Shown: one piece after another, positions 22,250 to 30,961 of the stretch
Layout of the letters: each line of letters begins with the position of its first letter
Position numbering within the stretch: the first letter of the stretch is position 1
DNA from: Hydrogenophilales bacterium 12-61-10
GTDB taxonomy: Bacteria > Pseudomonadota > Gammaproteobacteria > Burkholderiales > Thiobacillaceae
Direction: 5' to 3'
Assembly (NCBI GenBank): GCA_002279795.1
Contig: NCCT01000007.1
Span: 1 to 64,000 of the forward strand
DNA length: 64,000 nucleotides
The notes under the pieces: generated by a model
The model's input: only the letters and a program-made list of their open reading frames with translations
Told to the model about the DNA's origin: nothing
Databases searched by the model: none
Program-made: the position numbers and the translations under genes

Positions 22250-22263
22250 GAGTGTCTCCACAA

Positions 22264-22602
22264 TTATTTGGCCGGGCCGCTATACGACGAAGCGTAATAC
22301 GCGGCAAGATCTTCGATATCCTGCTCGCTCAAGCTGCCCACGATGGCGTCCATGGTCGGATGGCTGCGCTCCCCCGATTGATACCCCTTGAGCGCAGCAA
22401 CCAGATAGTCGGCATGTTGCCCGCCCAGTTTGGGCACGCTGTACACGCTCGGATACGCCGTGCGCCAGCCCGGAATGCCATGACAGCCGGCACACATCGA
22501 GGTTTTGGTTTTCCCCGCTACCGGGTCACCCGCAGCCTGAACAGGCAACGCCAAACTCATTAGAACGGATACACACAGTGTCGTCGTGGTCGGTTTCATC
22601 AT
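22264..22602 (-). CDS. Small periplasmic class I cytochrome c
   Basis: About 112 residues: signal peptide ending near VQA-A, haem motif CAGCH at 37-41 and likely axial methionine in SHPTMDAIV. It shares the patterns PKLGGQ..YL..ALK.Y.SGER with the downstream cytochrome, so the two look like a duplicated pair, or like the two halves of a cytochrome c4 encoded separately. Start at the first of two adjacent ATGs (22602); GAGG lies directly upstream. Confidence 0.86.
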   Translation of the reverse strand: MMKPTTTTLCVSVLMSLALPVQAAGDPVAGKTKTSMCAGCHGIPGWRTAYPSVYSVPKLGGQHADYLVAALKGYQSGERSHPTMDAIVGSLSEQDIEDLAAYYASSYSGPAK

Positions 22603-22827
22603 CCTCGCTCTTTCCGGTTGGATTGCTAGGTCCTGTTCTTCGCAGGATTTATTCGCAATTATGACCTGAAGCATCCGGACAATACGCACAACGCTGGCAG
22701 AAAATCCTTTTATGACAATGAGTTATAACATTATTCGCTAATATTCTTCTGGAGCAACCGGACCGAACGACGGGCTAGGCGCCATAGGTAACGCGGTCAT
22801 TCACTCAACGAAAAAACCACGCATGAT

Positions 22828-23067
22828 TCAAGCCCGAGCCCGCCAGGCCGCGAATGCCACCGCATCAAATTCATGCCGGCAAATCTCGGAGTTGCCATCG
22901 AACAGCAACGGCACATCCCAGCCGAATCGGGCTTTGAGCACCTGATCTTGATCCACATCGATCTCGATCAGGCAATCCATGCCCGTCTGCGCACGCACCT
23001 GCTTTGCCATATCCTCGCAAAGCGGGCACCCCGCTCGCGTGTATAGCGTAAGGGGCCGCTCAGACAT
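22828..23067 (-). CDS. Glutaredoxin family protein
   Basis: A 79-residue thioredoxin-fold protein with active site CPLC in LYTRAGCPLCEDMA and the cis-proline region VPLLFDG. It belongs to the DUF836/glutaredoxin-like group. It lies 3 bases after mucD, at the end of the sigma-E operon, and probably acts in thiol redox balance under envelope stress (inference from position). Confidence 0.85.
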   Translation of the reverse strand: MSERPLTLYTRAGCPLCEDMAKQVRAQTGMDCLIEIDVDQDQVLKARFGWDVPLLFDGNSEICRHEFDAVAFAAWRARA

Positions 23068-23070
23068 GCA

Positions 23071-24456
23071 TCAATCTGCCGATATTTTGAGGGGAATGTA
23101 CAGCGAACCTTCACCGCGTCGTACGAGGATGGCGATGACTTTTCCGGCAGGCACCGTTGCGATGACTTTCCGGTAAGTGTCTACCGTTGGAAGCTTTCGA
23201 TTGTTCAAGGCCAAAATGACATCACCACTGCGCAGGCCTGCCCGCATGGCATCACCCGTGACATCCTCGACCAGCAGGCCATAATCTATTTTGAGTTCAC
23301 GCCTTTGCTCGACCGTGAGTTCGGAGAGGGCCAGGCCACCGCGGACGAACGCCTTGCCCGGTTTGCCTGCCACCTGCTCCTCGGCAGGCAGTTCGGTCAA
23401 TACGACGCGAACCGTCTGCGCTTTGCCTTTGCGCCAGATTTCCAGGGGAATCGTGCTGCCGGGTTTAACTGTCCCCACCATGCGTGGCAGATCCCCCGAG
23501 TTTTCAACTGGCTTGCCATTGAACTTCAGGATCACATCGGCAGCTTGCAAGCCGGCTTTGGCCGCCGGGCCATCGGGCTGAACCTGTGCAATCAATGCAC
23601 CGCGTGCGCGATCCAGCCCAAACGACTCGGCGAGATCGCTGCTGACTTCCTGAATCACCACGCCCAACCAGCCACGCGAGACTTTTCCACCTGATTTCAG
23701 CTGCCCCACCACTTCCATCGCAACGTCGATGGGAATGGCAAACGAGACTCCCTGGTATCCCCCGCTACGACTATAAATTTGAGAGTTGATGCCGACCACT
23801 TCGCCTTTCATGTTGAACAGCGGGCCTCCCGAATTACCGGGGTTAATTGCCACATCGGTCTGGATATAAGGCACGTAACTTTCAGAAGGCAATGAGCGGC
23901 CTTTAGCTGAAACAATGCCGGAGGTAACCGAGTTTTCAAAGCCGAAAGGCGAGCCGATTGCCGCGACCACCTCACCTACGCGCAAGGCATCCGGGTTGCC
24001 CAGTTTGACGCTGGGCAGATTATTGGCGGTGATTTTCAGTACAGCGACATCGGTGCGCGCGTCGGTGCCGATCACCTTGGCGGTGAACTTGCGCTTGTCG
24101 ATCAGTTTGACCACCACTTCGTCAGCGCCGTTGACCACGTGAGCATTGGTCAGGATGGTGCCATCGCTGCCGACGATAAATCCGGAGCCTGTACCGTGGC
24201 TGGGTGTTCCCGGCATTGGCCCACCTGGAACTCCGGGCATGCCTGGCATACCCGGGAAAAAACGCCGAAAAAATTCAGGAATATTTTCGTCGTCTGGCAT
24301 GCCATTGGATCCGCGCTTGGCGAGCGTCGTGGTGCTGATATTGACCACGGCCGGACCCTGCGATTCGACCAGATCAGCTACATCCATCGCCGCTGTCGCC
24401 CAAGTGGACCCAACCAGTGAGCCGACCATCGCCATCGTAGTCAAAACCATACGCAT
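23071..24456 (-). CDS. mucD: Do/DegP-type periplasmic serine protease MucD
   Basis: A 461-residue periplasmic protease and chaperone. The catalytic triad is H106 (TNAHVV), D136 (ARTDVAV) and S209 (NPGNSGGPLF), followed by two PDZ domains (about 270-350 and 370-455). The N-terminal signal ends near TWATAA. A Met-Gly-Pro-rich linker (about residues 69-84) precedes the protease core. It degrades misfolded envelope proteins. It is part of rpoE-rseA-rseB-rseC-mucD, as in Pseudomonas algT-muc. Confidence 0.93.
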   Translation of the reverse strand: MRMVLTTMAMVGSLVGSTWATAAMDVADLVESQGPAVVNISTTTLAKRGSNGMPDDENIPEFFRRFFPGMPGMPGVPGGPMPGTPSHGTGSGFIVGSDGTILTNAHVVNGADEVVVKLIDKRKFTAKVIGTDARTDVAVLKITANNLPSVKLGNPDALRVGEVVAAIGSPFGFENSVTSGIVSAKGRSLPSESYVPYIQTDVAINPGNSGGPLFNMKGEVVGINSQIYSRSGGYQGVSFAIPIDVAMEVVGQLKSGGKVSRGWLGVVIQEVSSDLAESFGLDRARGALIAQVQPDGPAAKAGLQAADVILKFNGKPVENSGDLPRMVGTVKPGSTIPLEIWRKGKAQTVRVVLTELPAEEQVAGKPGKAFVRGGLALSELTVEQRRELKIDYGLLVEDVTGDAMRAGLRSGDVILALNNRKLPTVDTYRKVIATVPAGKVIAILVRRGEGSLYIPLKISAD

Positions 24457-24461
24457 ACTCG

Positions 24462-24929
24462 CTATCCTTTCATCAAACGAATCATCTCTTCACGTCGCAA
24501 CACCACCGGGCGCGCACTATGCGTATTGCGCGCCAGCAGCCAGGCGGCCGTACCACCCAGCAGCATACCGATCAAGGCCGGGCCGTCGCCCGCCCCAAAA
24601 ACCCGGGAGAGCAATGCGCCTCCCAGCATCAAGGCCAGCGGCTGGCCATAGGCACGTAATGCACTGTTCAATACGCTGCCGTTTGCAATGCCGACAATCG
24701 CCCGGTCACCCGGCGCGAGTGCCAAATCACAATCGACACGAAACAAGCGCGGTTTGCGCTGGAACAGTTCGGCAATCCGCCGCGATGAACACCCCTGACC
24801 CGCGCAGGTTCCACAACCAGAAGGCTCGACCGCCTGTACCCAAACTCCATCCGAAGCAGTCTTGATGACCTCGACAGTTTGTTCAAGCATGATCGGCTCA
24901 GACTCTTGATTACGCACTGCCTGACTCAC
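24462..24929 (-). CDS. rseC: SoxR-reducing / sigma-E regulatory protein RseC (MucC-like)
   Basis: A 155-residue inner-membrane protein with N-terminal cysteines GCGTCAGQGC (Cys-x2-Cys-x4-Cys) and two membrane helices (about 95-110 and 115-130), the RseC/MucC layout. It is thought to modulate sigma-E or to help reduce SoxR. A GTG start at 24929 overlaps the rseB stop (GTGA) and has GGTGGAG about 5 bases upstream; an internal ATG at 24890 (MLEQTVEV) matches shorter family members and remains possible. Confidence 0.85.
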   Translation of the reverse strand: MSQAVRNQESEPIMLEQTVEVIKTASDGVWVQAVEPSGCGTCAGQGCSSRRIAELFQRKPRLFRVDCDLALAPGDRAIVGIANGSVLNSALRAYGQPLALMLGGALLSRVFGAGDGPALIGMLLGGTAAWLLARNTHSARPVVLRREEMIRLMKG

Positions 24930-25897
24930 TGCTTCTCCACCGAGTTACCTGTTTCAATCAGCGCAGCATTCGGAACTTCGCCCAAGGTGGTCACGGAATA
25001 GCCATCCACCTCGCGCGCATAGACGCCAATGGCTCCCTCGGCTGCCAGCCCCTGCATTTTGGGCATTTTTGGATTGACCGGTTCAAGGAACATCGACAAC
25101 ACGCTCAAGCCATCCGAGTAGACCAGATGCGTCACCGGCATCTGCTTGCCAGGCAGCGCTCTCACTGCCGCCTGGACACGGGCAAAACCTGGCGGTGGCG
25201 TGACATTCCAGGGAACTGTAGCGGGCTGGTCCAGACTCGCCTTCAAAATACTTTTTCCTGCCAGATCATTGAAAAAATAGCGGATATCCGGTGTCTTGCC
25301 GATTTGCACTTCGGAAAAGGCGAACATCGACACGACGTTGCCGCTGTCGTTGACGATGCGTGACTTGAGAGGCAGACCAGTCGCCCTGTCGAGCCAGAGG
25401 TTGTAGGCGTAGCGATAGCCGTCACGGGGTTCCAGCAAGAGGACCTGGCACGGGCGCCCTGCCACGCGTTCGATGCCGCCCAGTTTGACGTTGTAATAAT
25501 CCAGCAACATGGCCGGGTTTGCCGGCAGCAAAGCAGGGAAAAAGCGCCGTGGCGCATTGCGCTCCAGCCTGACCTGTTTGCCACCCGGAAGATGACAGTA
25601 AACATCATTATTGATACGCAAAAACTGGCGCGGTGTTCCGTCCAGTACTTCGACTTTTTCCTGCTCGCCCTTTGCATCGACGCGATGCAAAACACGCAAT
25701 ACTTCTATGTGTTCGCCATGATGATAAACATATACGCCACTGTAGTTCTGTTGCCTGGCTGCCGTTTCAGCGCGTTTAAGCCAATCCAGGCCATTATCTG
25801 CATAGGCCGGCGACACCAGAATCAAAACAGACAACACCAGACTTCCAGTGAGCACAGCAAACCAGTTGGCCCGCTGCGCCCAGACCTTCGCCCGCAT
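24926..25897 (-). CDS. rseB: Sigma-E regulatory protein RseB (MucB)
   Basis: About 323 residues, exported through a signal peptide (ending near AYA-D). The N-terminal MucB/RseB domain (WLKRAETAARQQNYSGVYVYHHG) resembles a lipid-binding fold and the C-terminal domain contains RYFFNDLAG and THLVYSDGLSVLSMFLEP. RseB binds RseA in the periplasm and shields it from cleavage. The ATG at 25897 shares one base with the rseA stop (TGATG). Confidence 0.93.
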   Translation of the reverse strand: MRAKVWAQRANWFAVLTGSLVLSVLILVSPAYADNGLDWLKRAETAARQQNYSGVYVYHHGEHIEVLRVLHRVDAKGEQEKVEVLDGTPRQFLRINNDVYCHLPGGKQVRLERNAPRRFFPALLPANPAMLLDYYNVKLGGIERVAGRPCQVLLLEPRDGYRYAYNLWLDRATGLPLKSRIVNDSGNVVSMFAFSEVQIGKTPDIRYFFNDLAGKSILKASLDQPATVPWNVTPPPGFARVQAAVRALPGKQMPVTHLVYSDGLSVLSMFLEPVNPKMPKMQGLAAEGAIGVYAREVDGYSVTTLGEVPNAALIETGNSVEKQ

Positions 25898-26445
25898 CAA
25901 CGAGGCTCCTCGACAAGCGCAACCGTACGCTGATACGGCGAGGCTACCGCCATCGGGGCAAACTCCTGATGCGCAACCAGATAGGGTGCCAGGCGAGCCT
26001 CGTCACGAACCGCAACGGTTGCCTGCGCAAGTTGCTGAAGGGCTGGCGCCGCCGCCATGGGCAGGCTGGCCGGCGAATCCTGCTGCATGCCACTGAGTGT
26101 GACCATGCCCCACACGGCAAGCGATGCGAACGAAGCAACCGCAACGCGTTGCAGCCACACGCTGCGGCGCGGCGCGAGCACGGTTGGCTCGGTCGCCAGT
26201 TGTGCGGAGAAGCGAGCCATGAAATCAACGGAGCCCGGCGCCGCGCCGCGCATCAGGTCGCCAATCAGATGGTATTCGGACCAGTCCTGTCGCAACGATT
26301 CATCGCGTTTCAAGGCAGTGATGCACGCCTCGGTTTCGGCAGGCGTCGCTGCACCATCCAGGGCAGCGGACAATAGTTGCCTGCTTTCATCTGGCTGCGA
26401 ATAATCTGTTTGAGACAAAACACTGGGTTTACGAAGGGCTGACAT
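25897..26445 (-). CDS. rseA: Anti-sigma-E factor RseA (MucA)
   Basis: About 182 residues. The N-terminal cytoplasmic sigma-binding domain contains [18 protein letters not shown] and [13 protein letters not shown], typical for RseA. One membrane helix follows at about 100-118 ([18 protein letters not shown]), and the periplasmic tail binds RseB. It holds RpoE at the membrane. The ATG at 26445 has AGGTGG 5 bases upstream and lies 2 bases after the rpoE stop; an upstream GTG is less likely. Confidence 0.92.
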   Translation of the reverse strand: MSALRKPSVLSQTDYSQPDESRQLLSAALDGAATPAETEACITALKRDESLRQDWSEYHLIGDLMRGAAPGSVDFMARFSAQLATEPTVLAPRRSVWLQRVAVASFASLAVWGMVTLSGMQQDSPASLPMAAAPALQQLAQATVAVRDEARLAPYLVAHQEFAPMAVASPYQRTVALVEEPR

Positions 26446-26447
26446 GG

Positions 26448-27044
26448 TTACCACCTTTTATCCTGACTGGTGCCCAACATCGGGCGAATCCTGGTTGCAA
26501 TTGCCTCGCGTGCGCGGAAAATTCGTGAACGAACCGTACCGATCGGACAATCCATCATTTGCGCGATGTCCTCGTAGCTCATGCCTTCGATTTCGCGCAA
26601 CGTGATGGCTGTCCGCAATTCCTCTGGCAAAGCCTCAACTGCTTCATTCACTGCTTGGGCGATTTGTTTGGACTGAAGTTCCGTTTCCGGCGTGGCAATT
26701 TCGCGCAGCAAATCACCTTCCTCATAATTTTCCGCATCTTCTGCCTGCACATCCGACGACACCGGCTGTTTCTTGCGCGCCACCAGATAGTTTTTCGCGG
26801 TATTGACACCAATGCGATACAGCCAGGTGTAGAACGCACTTTCCCCCCTAAATCCCGGCAACGCACGGTAAGCCTTGATGAAGGCCTCCTGCGTGATGTC
26901 TTCGACTTCGGCCGAATCGCGCACCATACGCGACAGCAAACGGCCGAGCTTGCGGTGATACTTGATCACCAATAGCTCGAACGCACGCTTGTCGCCCTGC
27001 TGGGCACGTTCGACCAACACTTGATCCAGTTCGCGATCCGACAT
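26448..27044 (-). CDS. rpoE: RNA polymerase sigma-E factor (ECF)
   Basis: A 198-residue extracytoplasmic-function sigma factor. Region 2 is [17 protein letters not shown] ... [17 protein letters not shown], and region 4 is [20 protein letters not shown]. It directs transcription of envelope stress genes and is first in an operon with its regulators rseABC and mucD. A sigma-E-like promoter lies upstream (27104-27130), which suggests autoregulation. Confidence 0.95.
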   Translation of the reverse strand: MSDRELDQVLVERAQQGDKRAFELLVIKYHRKLGRLLSRMVRDSAEVEDITQEAFIKAYRALPGFRGESAFYTWLYRIGVNTAKNYLVARKKQPVSSDVQAEDAENYEEGDLLREIATPETELQSKQIAQAVNEAVEALPEELRTAITLREIEGMSYEDIAQMMDCPIGTVRSRIFRAREAIATRIRPMLGTSQDKRW

Positions 27045-27103
27045 AACTCCCTAGCTGCTTTTTTATTGTGGTGAGAAGTATACGTGACCGCATATTCCAA
27101 ACC

Positions 27104-27130
27104 TGTGAGAGACGCATAATGAAAAAGTTC
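27104..27130 (-). promoter_or_regulatory. Possible sigma-E promoter of rpoE
   Basis: On the minus strand GAACTT (plus 27125-27130) is followed after 16 bases by TCACA (plus 27104-27108), close to the known sigma-E pattern (GGAACTT, 16-17 bases, TCTGA/TCAAA). It sits about 60 bases before the rpoE ATG. Match of the -10 is imperfect. Confidence 0.42.
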
Positions 27131-27186
27131 ATCCGGAACCGAGTTATTCTTGCTGAGTATCAACCTGCCATCCTCTTCCCGACACC

Positions 27187-28812
27187 ATGCACAAATATGA
27201 CGTCCTCATCCTCGGTAGCGGCCTTGCCGCGCTGACCACTGCGCTCAAGCTGGCCGATCAGCGCCGGGTGGCCATCGTCACCAAGCGGCAGATGGCCGAT
27301 GGCGCAAGCGACTGGGCTCAGGGCGGCATCGCGGCGGCAGTCGACACTGGCGACTCGGTCGAGGCACACGTTCGCGACACCCTGAACGCAGGGGGTGGAT
27401 TGTGCGACGAGGCTGTTACCTATCGGGTAGCCAGTCAGGCGCGCGAAATGATCGCCTGGCTGACCGCCAACGGGGTCGCCTTCACCCCCGACCCGAACAC
27501 ACCGGGGGGGTTGCATCTGGCGCGCGAAGGCGGCCATTCGCAGCGCCGGGTCGTGCACGCCACCGACGCCACTGGCCATGCCGTGCAAACCAGCCTGCTC
27601 GATAAGGTGCGCGCGCACCCCAACATCGACACCTTCGAGCAGCACGTCGCCATTGACCTCATCAGCGGCAAGCGCGCAGGTGGCTCGGACCGGCAGATTC
27701 ACGGCGCCTATGCCCTCAACAAAGGCACCGGCGAAGTTGAAACCTTTGCCGCCGGCCATACCGTGCTGGCTACCGGCGGCGCGGGCAAAGTCTATCTTTA
27801 CACCACCAATCCCGACACGTCGACCGGCGACGGCATCGCTATGGCCTGGCGTGCCGGCTGCCGCGTCGCCAACCTCGAATTCGTGCAGTTTCACCCCACC
27901 TGCCTGTTTCACCCGCACGCCAAGTCCTTCCTCATTACCGAAGCGGTGCGCGGCGAAGGCGGACATTTACTGCTACCCGACGGCAGCCGCTTCATGCATT
28001 TGCATGACGAACGTGCCGAACTTGCGCCGCGCGACGTGGTGGCGCGTGCAATCGACTTCGAAATGAAAAAACGCGGCCTCGACTGCGTCTACCTCGACAT
28101 CAGCCACAAACCGCCTGAATTCGTGCGCGAGCATTTCCCGACTATTTACCGCCGCTGTCTCGAACTCGGTATCGACATTACCCGGCAGCCTATCCCGGTG
28201 GTGCCCGCCGCGCACTACACCTGCGGCGGCGTGGTCACCGACATCGATGCCCGCACCGATTTATGCAACCTGCATGCGGTCGGAGAAGTCACCTTCACCG
28301 GGCTGCACGGTGCAAACCGGCTGGCGTCGAACTCGCTGCTCGAGTGTCTGGTATTCGGCCATGCCGCGGCTGCGGACATTCTGCATACACCGCCCGCACC
28401 CGCGCTGGAACTGCCGGCATGGGATGCCTCGCGCGTCACCGATGCCGACGAGGAAGTGGTCATCTCGCATAACTGGGACGAGCTGCGGCGTTTCATGTGG
28501 GACTACGTCGGCATCGTTCGCACCAACAAGCGGCTGGTGCGCGCTGCCCACCGCATCCGCCTTTTGCGCGCCGAGATCGACGAGTTCTACCGCAACTTCC
28601 GCGTCAGCAACGATCTGATCGAGCTACGCAATCTGGTGCAAAGCGCCGACCTCATCATTCGCTCGGCGCAGTTGCGGCAGGAAAGCCGCGGCCTGCATTT
28701 CAGCCGCGACTACCCCGACACCCTGCCGGTTGCCGGCAACACCGTGCTCAACCCGCGTCCGGGGACGATGTGTCCGAGCGTGTGCGGCGTGTCCAGCGCA
28801 GAGACACCCTGA
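27187..28812 (+). CDS. nadB: L-aspartate oxidase
   Basis: A 541-residue FAD enzyme that oxidises aspartate to iminoaspartate, the first step of NAD synthesis. It has an N-terminal dinucleotide fold ([18 protein letters not shown]), [12 protein letters not shown], and [16 protein letters not shown] with EFVQFHPT. The Arg of HAEGxxR-type active sites is seen in the family region [15 protein letters not shown]. Distinguished from succinate/fumarate flavoproteins by length and the C-terminal helical domain. It is divergent from rpoE; its 3' end overlaps the antisense ygfX-like gene by 65 bases. Confidence 0.94.
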   Translation: MHKYDVLILGSGLAALTTALKLADQRRVAIVTKRQMADGASDWAQGGIAAAVDTGDSVEAHVRDTLNAGGGLCDEAVTYRVASQAREMIAWLTANGVAFTPDPNTPGGLHLAREGGHSQRRVVHATDATGHAVQTSLLDKVRAHPNIDTFEQHVAIDLISGKRAGGSDRQIHGAYALNKGTGEVETFAAGHTVLATGGAGKVYLYTTNPDTSTGDGIAMAWRAGCRVANLEFVQFHPTCLFHPHAKSFLITEAVRGEGGHLLLPDGSRFMHLHDERAELAPRDVVARAIDFEMKKRGLDCVYLDISHKPPEFVREHFPTIYRRCLELGIDITRQPIPVVPAAHYTCGGVVTDIDARTDLCNLHAVGEVTFTGLHGANRLASNSLLECLVFGHAAAADILHTPPAPALELPAWDASRVTDADEEVVISHNWDELRRFMWDYVGIVRTNKRLVRAAHRIRLLRAEIDEFYRNFRVSNDLIELRNLVQSADLIIRSAQLRQESRGLHFSRDYPDTLPVAGNTVLNPRPGTMCPSVCGVSSAETP

Positions 28813-29179
28813 TCCGGCGCAAGTCGTCGGCTGCGGCACTGTCAGGCAGCAGCGTCAGGCTGGGACATATCCGTCCTTCCAGTCGATAACGCAGCACGAT
28901 CAAACCGGTCGCCACAAAACTGTCGCCCAACACGTCGATATCGCACCACGCGTCCGCCTCGCCCAGCATTTGCAGCGCGCCATCAGTGGCAATTCGCAGG
29001 CGCGGCAGCGGCAATGCCTGCCGCCATTTCCAGCCAAACAAGCTTGCCATTCCGGCAGCCAGCACCCATTGCACGCTGTCCGGCAGCGCCGCGAGCCCGA
29101 TCGCAAACAGCGCCAACAGCGCCATCCCTGCCCACAACAGCCCCAACAGACGTGAGGACTTGAGCTCTATCTCGCGCAT
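28748..29179 (-). CDS. YgfX (CptA)-like membrane protein
   Basis: About 143 residues with two close membrane helices (about 13-30 and 35-50) and a cytoplasmic beta-rich tail that includes [12 protein letters not shown] and VLRYRL, which fits the YgfX family. In enterobacteria ygfX pairs with sdhE and was described as an inhibitor of cell division proteins. Here no sdhE is adjacent, but ygfZ is divergent next door. The 3' end overlaps nadB antisense. The start is uncertain (ATG at 29179 used; GTG at 29197 possible). Confidence 0.6.
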   Translation of the reverse strand: MREIELKSSRLLGLLWAGMALLALFAIGLAALPDSVQWVLAAGMASLFGWKWRQALPLPRLRIATDGALQMLGEADAWCDIDVLGDSFVATGLIVLRYRLEGRICPSLTLLPDSAAADDLRRIRVSLRWTRRTRSDTSSPDAG

Positions 29180-29222
29180 CCGCGTGTACACTTTCACCGG
29201 TTAAACCTGCCGGAATAGTAAC

Positions 29223-30251
29223 GTGATCGAATCCTGGAAAATTTTTCTGCAATCCCAAGGCGCGCTGATCGAAGATCGCGGCGTGCTGCATTTTGGCGAC
29301 CCCGTCCGTGAGCGCGCGGCAGCTGTGGACGGCACGATCGTGTCAGACCTGTCGCAACTTGGCGTCATTGCTTTTGCGGGTGACGATACTGCGACCTTTC
29401 TGCAAAGCCAATTGACCAACGACGTTCGCGGTCTGCACGCCGACAGCGCGCAATGGAATGCCTACTGCAGCCCCAAGGGACGCCTGCTGGGCAACTTTCT
29501 GATGTGGCGGCAAGCCGACGATTACTGCCTGCAACTGGCAGGGGACATTCTTCCCAGCGTACAGAAGCGCCTGACCATGTTCATCATGCGGGCCAAAGTC
29601 CAGGCGCGCGACGCCAGCGATGACAATGTGCGCCTGGTGGTTGCTGGCAAGCAGGCAGCCGCAGCGGTCAATGCCGCACTGGGCACGACTCCCGAGACGG
29701 CCATGAGTTCGGTCACAGTTGAGGACGGTTTGGTGATTCGGGTCGGCGACGACAAGTTCGTGTTGTCGGTCGCGCCCGGGCATGCCGCCAAGGTATGGCA
29801 AAGCCTGTGCGCTTTTGCCACCCCAGTCGGCGCGCCAGTGTGGGACTGGCTACGGCTCAATGCAGGGATCCCGATGATCGTCACTGCGACCCAGGAGCAG
29901 TTCGTGCCACAAATGGTCAACCTCGAAGTCATTGGCGGCGTAAGTTTTCAAAAAGGCTGTTATCCCGGCCAGGAGATCGTCGCGCGCAGCCAGTATCTGG
30001 GCAAGCTCAAGCGCCGCATGTTTCTGGCACATGTCGATGCAGAAGCGGCACCAGGGGACGCTTTATTCAGCGCCGACATCGAAGGCCAGGCCACCGGCAC
30101 GGTAGTCAATGCGGCGCCGGCACCCGGCGGCGGTTTCGATGTGCTGGTCGTCGCCCAGGTCGAAAGCGCACAGACCCAGACCCTGCACCTGAAAGCCGCC
30201 GACGGCGCGGCGCTCACGCTCAAACCCCTGCCCTACACGCTCCCCGAGTAA
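29223..30251 (+). CDS. ygfZ: Folate-binding protein YgfZ
   Basis: A 342-residue GcvT-like protein that supports iron-sulfur cluster enzymes and tRNA modification. The diagnostic motif KGCYPGQEIVARSQYLGK lies near residue 245 (with the redox-active Cys). Starts with GTG at 29223; the initial MIESWKIFLQSQGA fits the family. It is followed without gap by a DUF4936 gene. Confidence 0.93.
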   Translation: MIESWKIFLQSQGALIEDRGVLHFGDPVRERAAAVDGTIVSDLSQLGVIAFAGDDTATFLQSQLTNDVRGLHADSAQWNAYCSPKGRLLGNFLMWRQADDYCLQLAGDILPSVQKRLTMFIMRAKVQARDASDDNVRLVVAGKQAAAAVNAALGTTPETAMSSVTVEDGLVIRVGDDKFVLSVAPGHAAKVWQSLCAFATPVGAPVWDWLRLNAGIPMIVTATQEQFVPQMVNLEVIGGVSFQKGCYPGQEIVARSQYLGKLKRRMFLAHVDAEAAPGDALFSADIEGQATGTVVNAAPAPGGGFDVLVVAQVESAQTQTLHLKAADGAALTLKPLPYTLPE

Positions 30252-30545
30252 GTGCGGCACGTCTATGTCTATTACCGGATCGATCTGACAAAGGCCGACC
30301 TGGCAGGCGACCAGATCGACACCTTGCTGCTGACGATGGCCAGACATTGCGGCCAGCCACCGCATCGCATGCACCGATGCGACGATCCAACAACCTGGAT
30401 GGAAAGCTACCCCGCCATTGCTGATATCGAAATGTTTTCCAAAGCCTTGGGGGATGCAGTCCTCGACCTTGAATGCACCCAATTCATCCTCGGGGAACGT
30501 CATCTCGAATGCTTCGTTCCACCCATACCCAATCTTGGCTTTTAG
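30252..30545 (+). CDS. DUF4936 family protein
   Basis: A 97-residue cytoplasmic protein beginning with GTG immediately after the ygfZ stop, so it is co-translated with ygfZ. Patterns such as VYVYYRI, WMESYPAI and ECF.PP resemble the DUF4936 family, which is common next to ygfZ in betaproteobacteria. Resembles small dye-type monooxygenase-like ferredoxin folds in size only; function unknown. Confidence 0.75.
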   Translation: MRHVYVYYRIDLTKADLAGDQIDTLLLTMARHCGQPPHRMHRCDDPTTWMESYPAIADIEMFSKALGDAVLDLECTQFILGERHLECFVPPIPNLGF

Positions 30546-30591
30546 TCGACAGCCGCTATAAAAAAGTCTCCGTCAGCCCAAGGAGTCCCTC

Positions 30592-30954
30592 ATGCTGGGC
30601 AACAAACAAATGGTCAAGCAGGAAGACAGCGAGTCCCCAACGCATGGCCACCTGACTGAACTGGACGGATGGACCGAAGCACAGGCCATCGCAATGGCGA
30701 AACAGGACGGACTTGAACTCAGCGACGACCATCTGGCCATCATTCGCTACTTGCGCGATTGCTACGCCGACCACGGCGGCACCCTCAATGCCCACATCCT
30801 GGCGCATACCCTGGAAGAAGAGTTTGCCGGAGCGGGTGGGCACACACACCTCTACAAACTATTTCCGTTGGGACCGGTTGCCCAGGCCATGCGCTATGCC
30901 GGGCTGCCCATGCCGCCGGGAACCCGCGACTCGTCGTTCGGCATCAGCTATTAA
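30592..30954 (+). CDS. DsrC/TusE-family protein lacking the C-terminal redox cysteines
   Basis: A 120-residue protein. The family core is clear: LSDDHLAIIRYLRDCYADHGG and HLYKLFPLGPVAQAM. In DsrC the C-terminal arm holds two conserved Cys (QACRIAGLPKPTGC-type); here the positions are Met (QAMRYAGLP) and Thr (PPGTRD), and there is a tail of about eight extra residues. The only Cys is in RDCYADHGG. It therefore cannot act as a DsrC trisulfide carrier and may be one of the regulatory DsrC-like proteins seen in sulfur bacteria. AAGGAGT precedes the ATG. Confidence 0.85.
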   Translation: MLGNKQMVKQEDSESPTHGHLTELDGWTEAQAIAMAKQDGLELSDDHLAIIRYLRDCYADHGGTLNAHILAHTLEEEFAGAGGHTHLYKLFPLGPVAQAMRYAGLPMPPGTRDSSFGISY

Positions 30955-30961
30955 TGCTTTT

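Noticed and set aside
27160..27966. 268-residue minus-strand frame opposite nadB
   Set aside because: Shadow of nadB codon bias; no homologous pattern.
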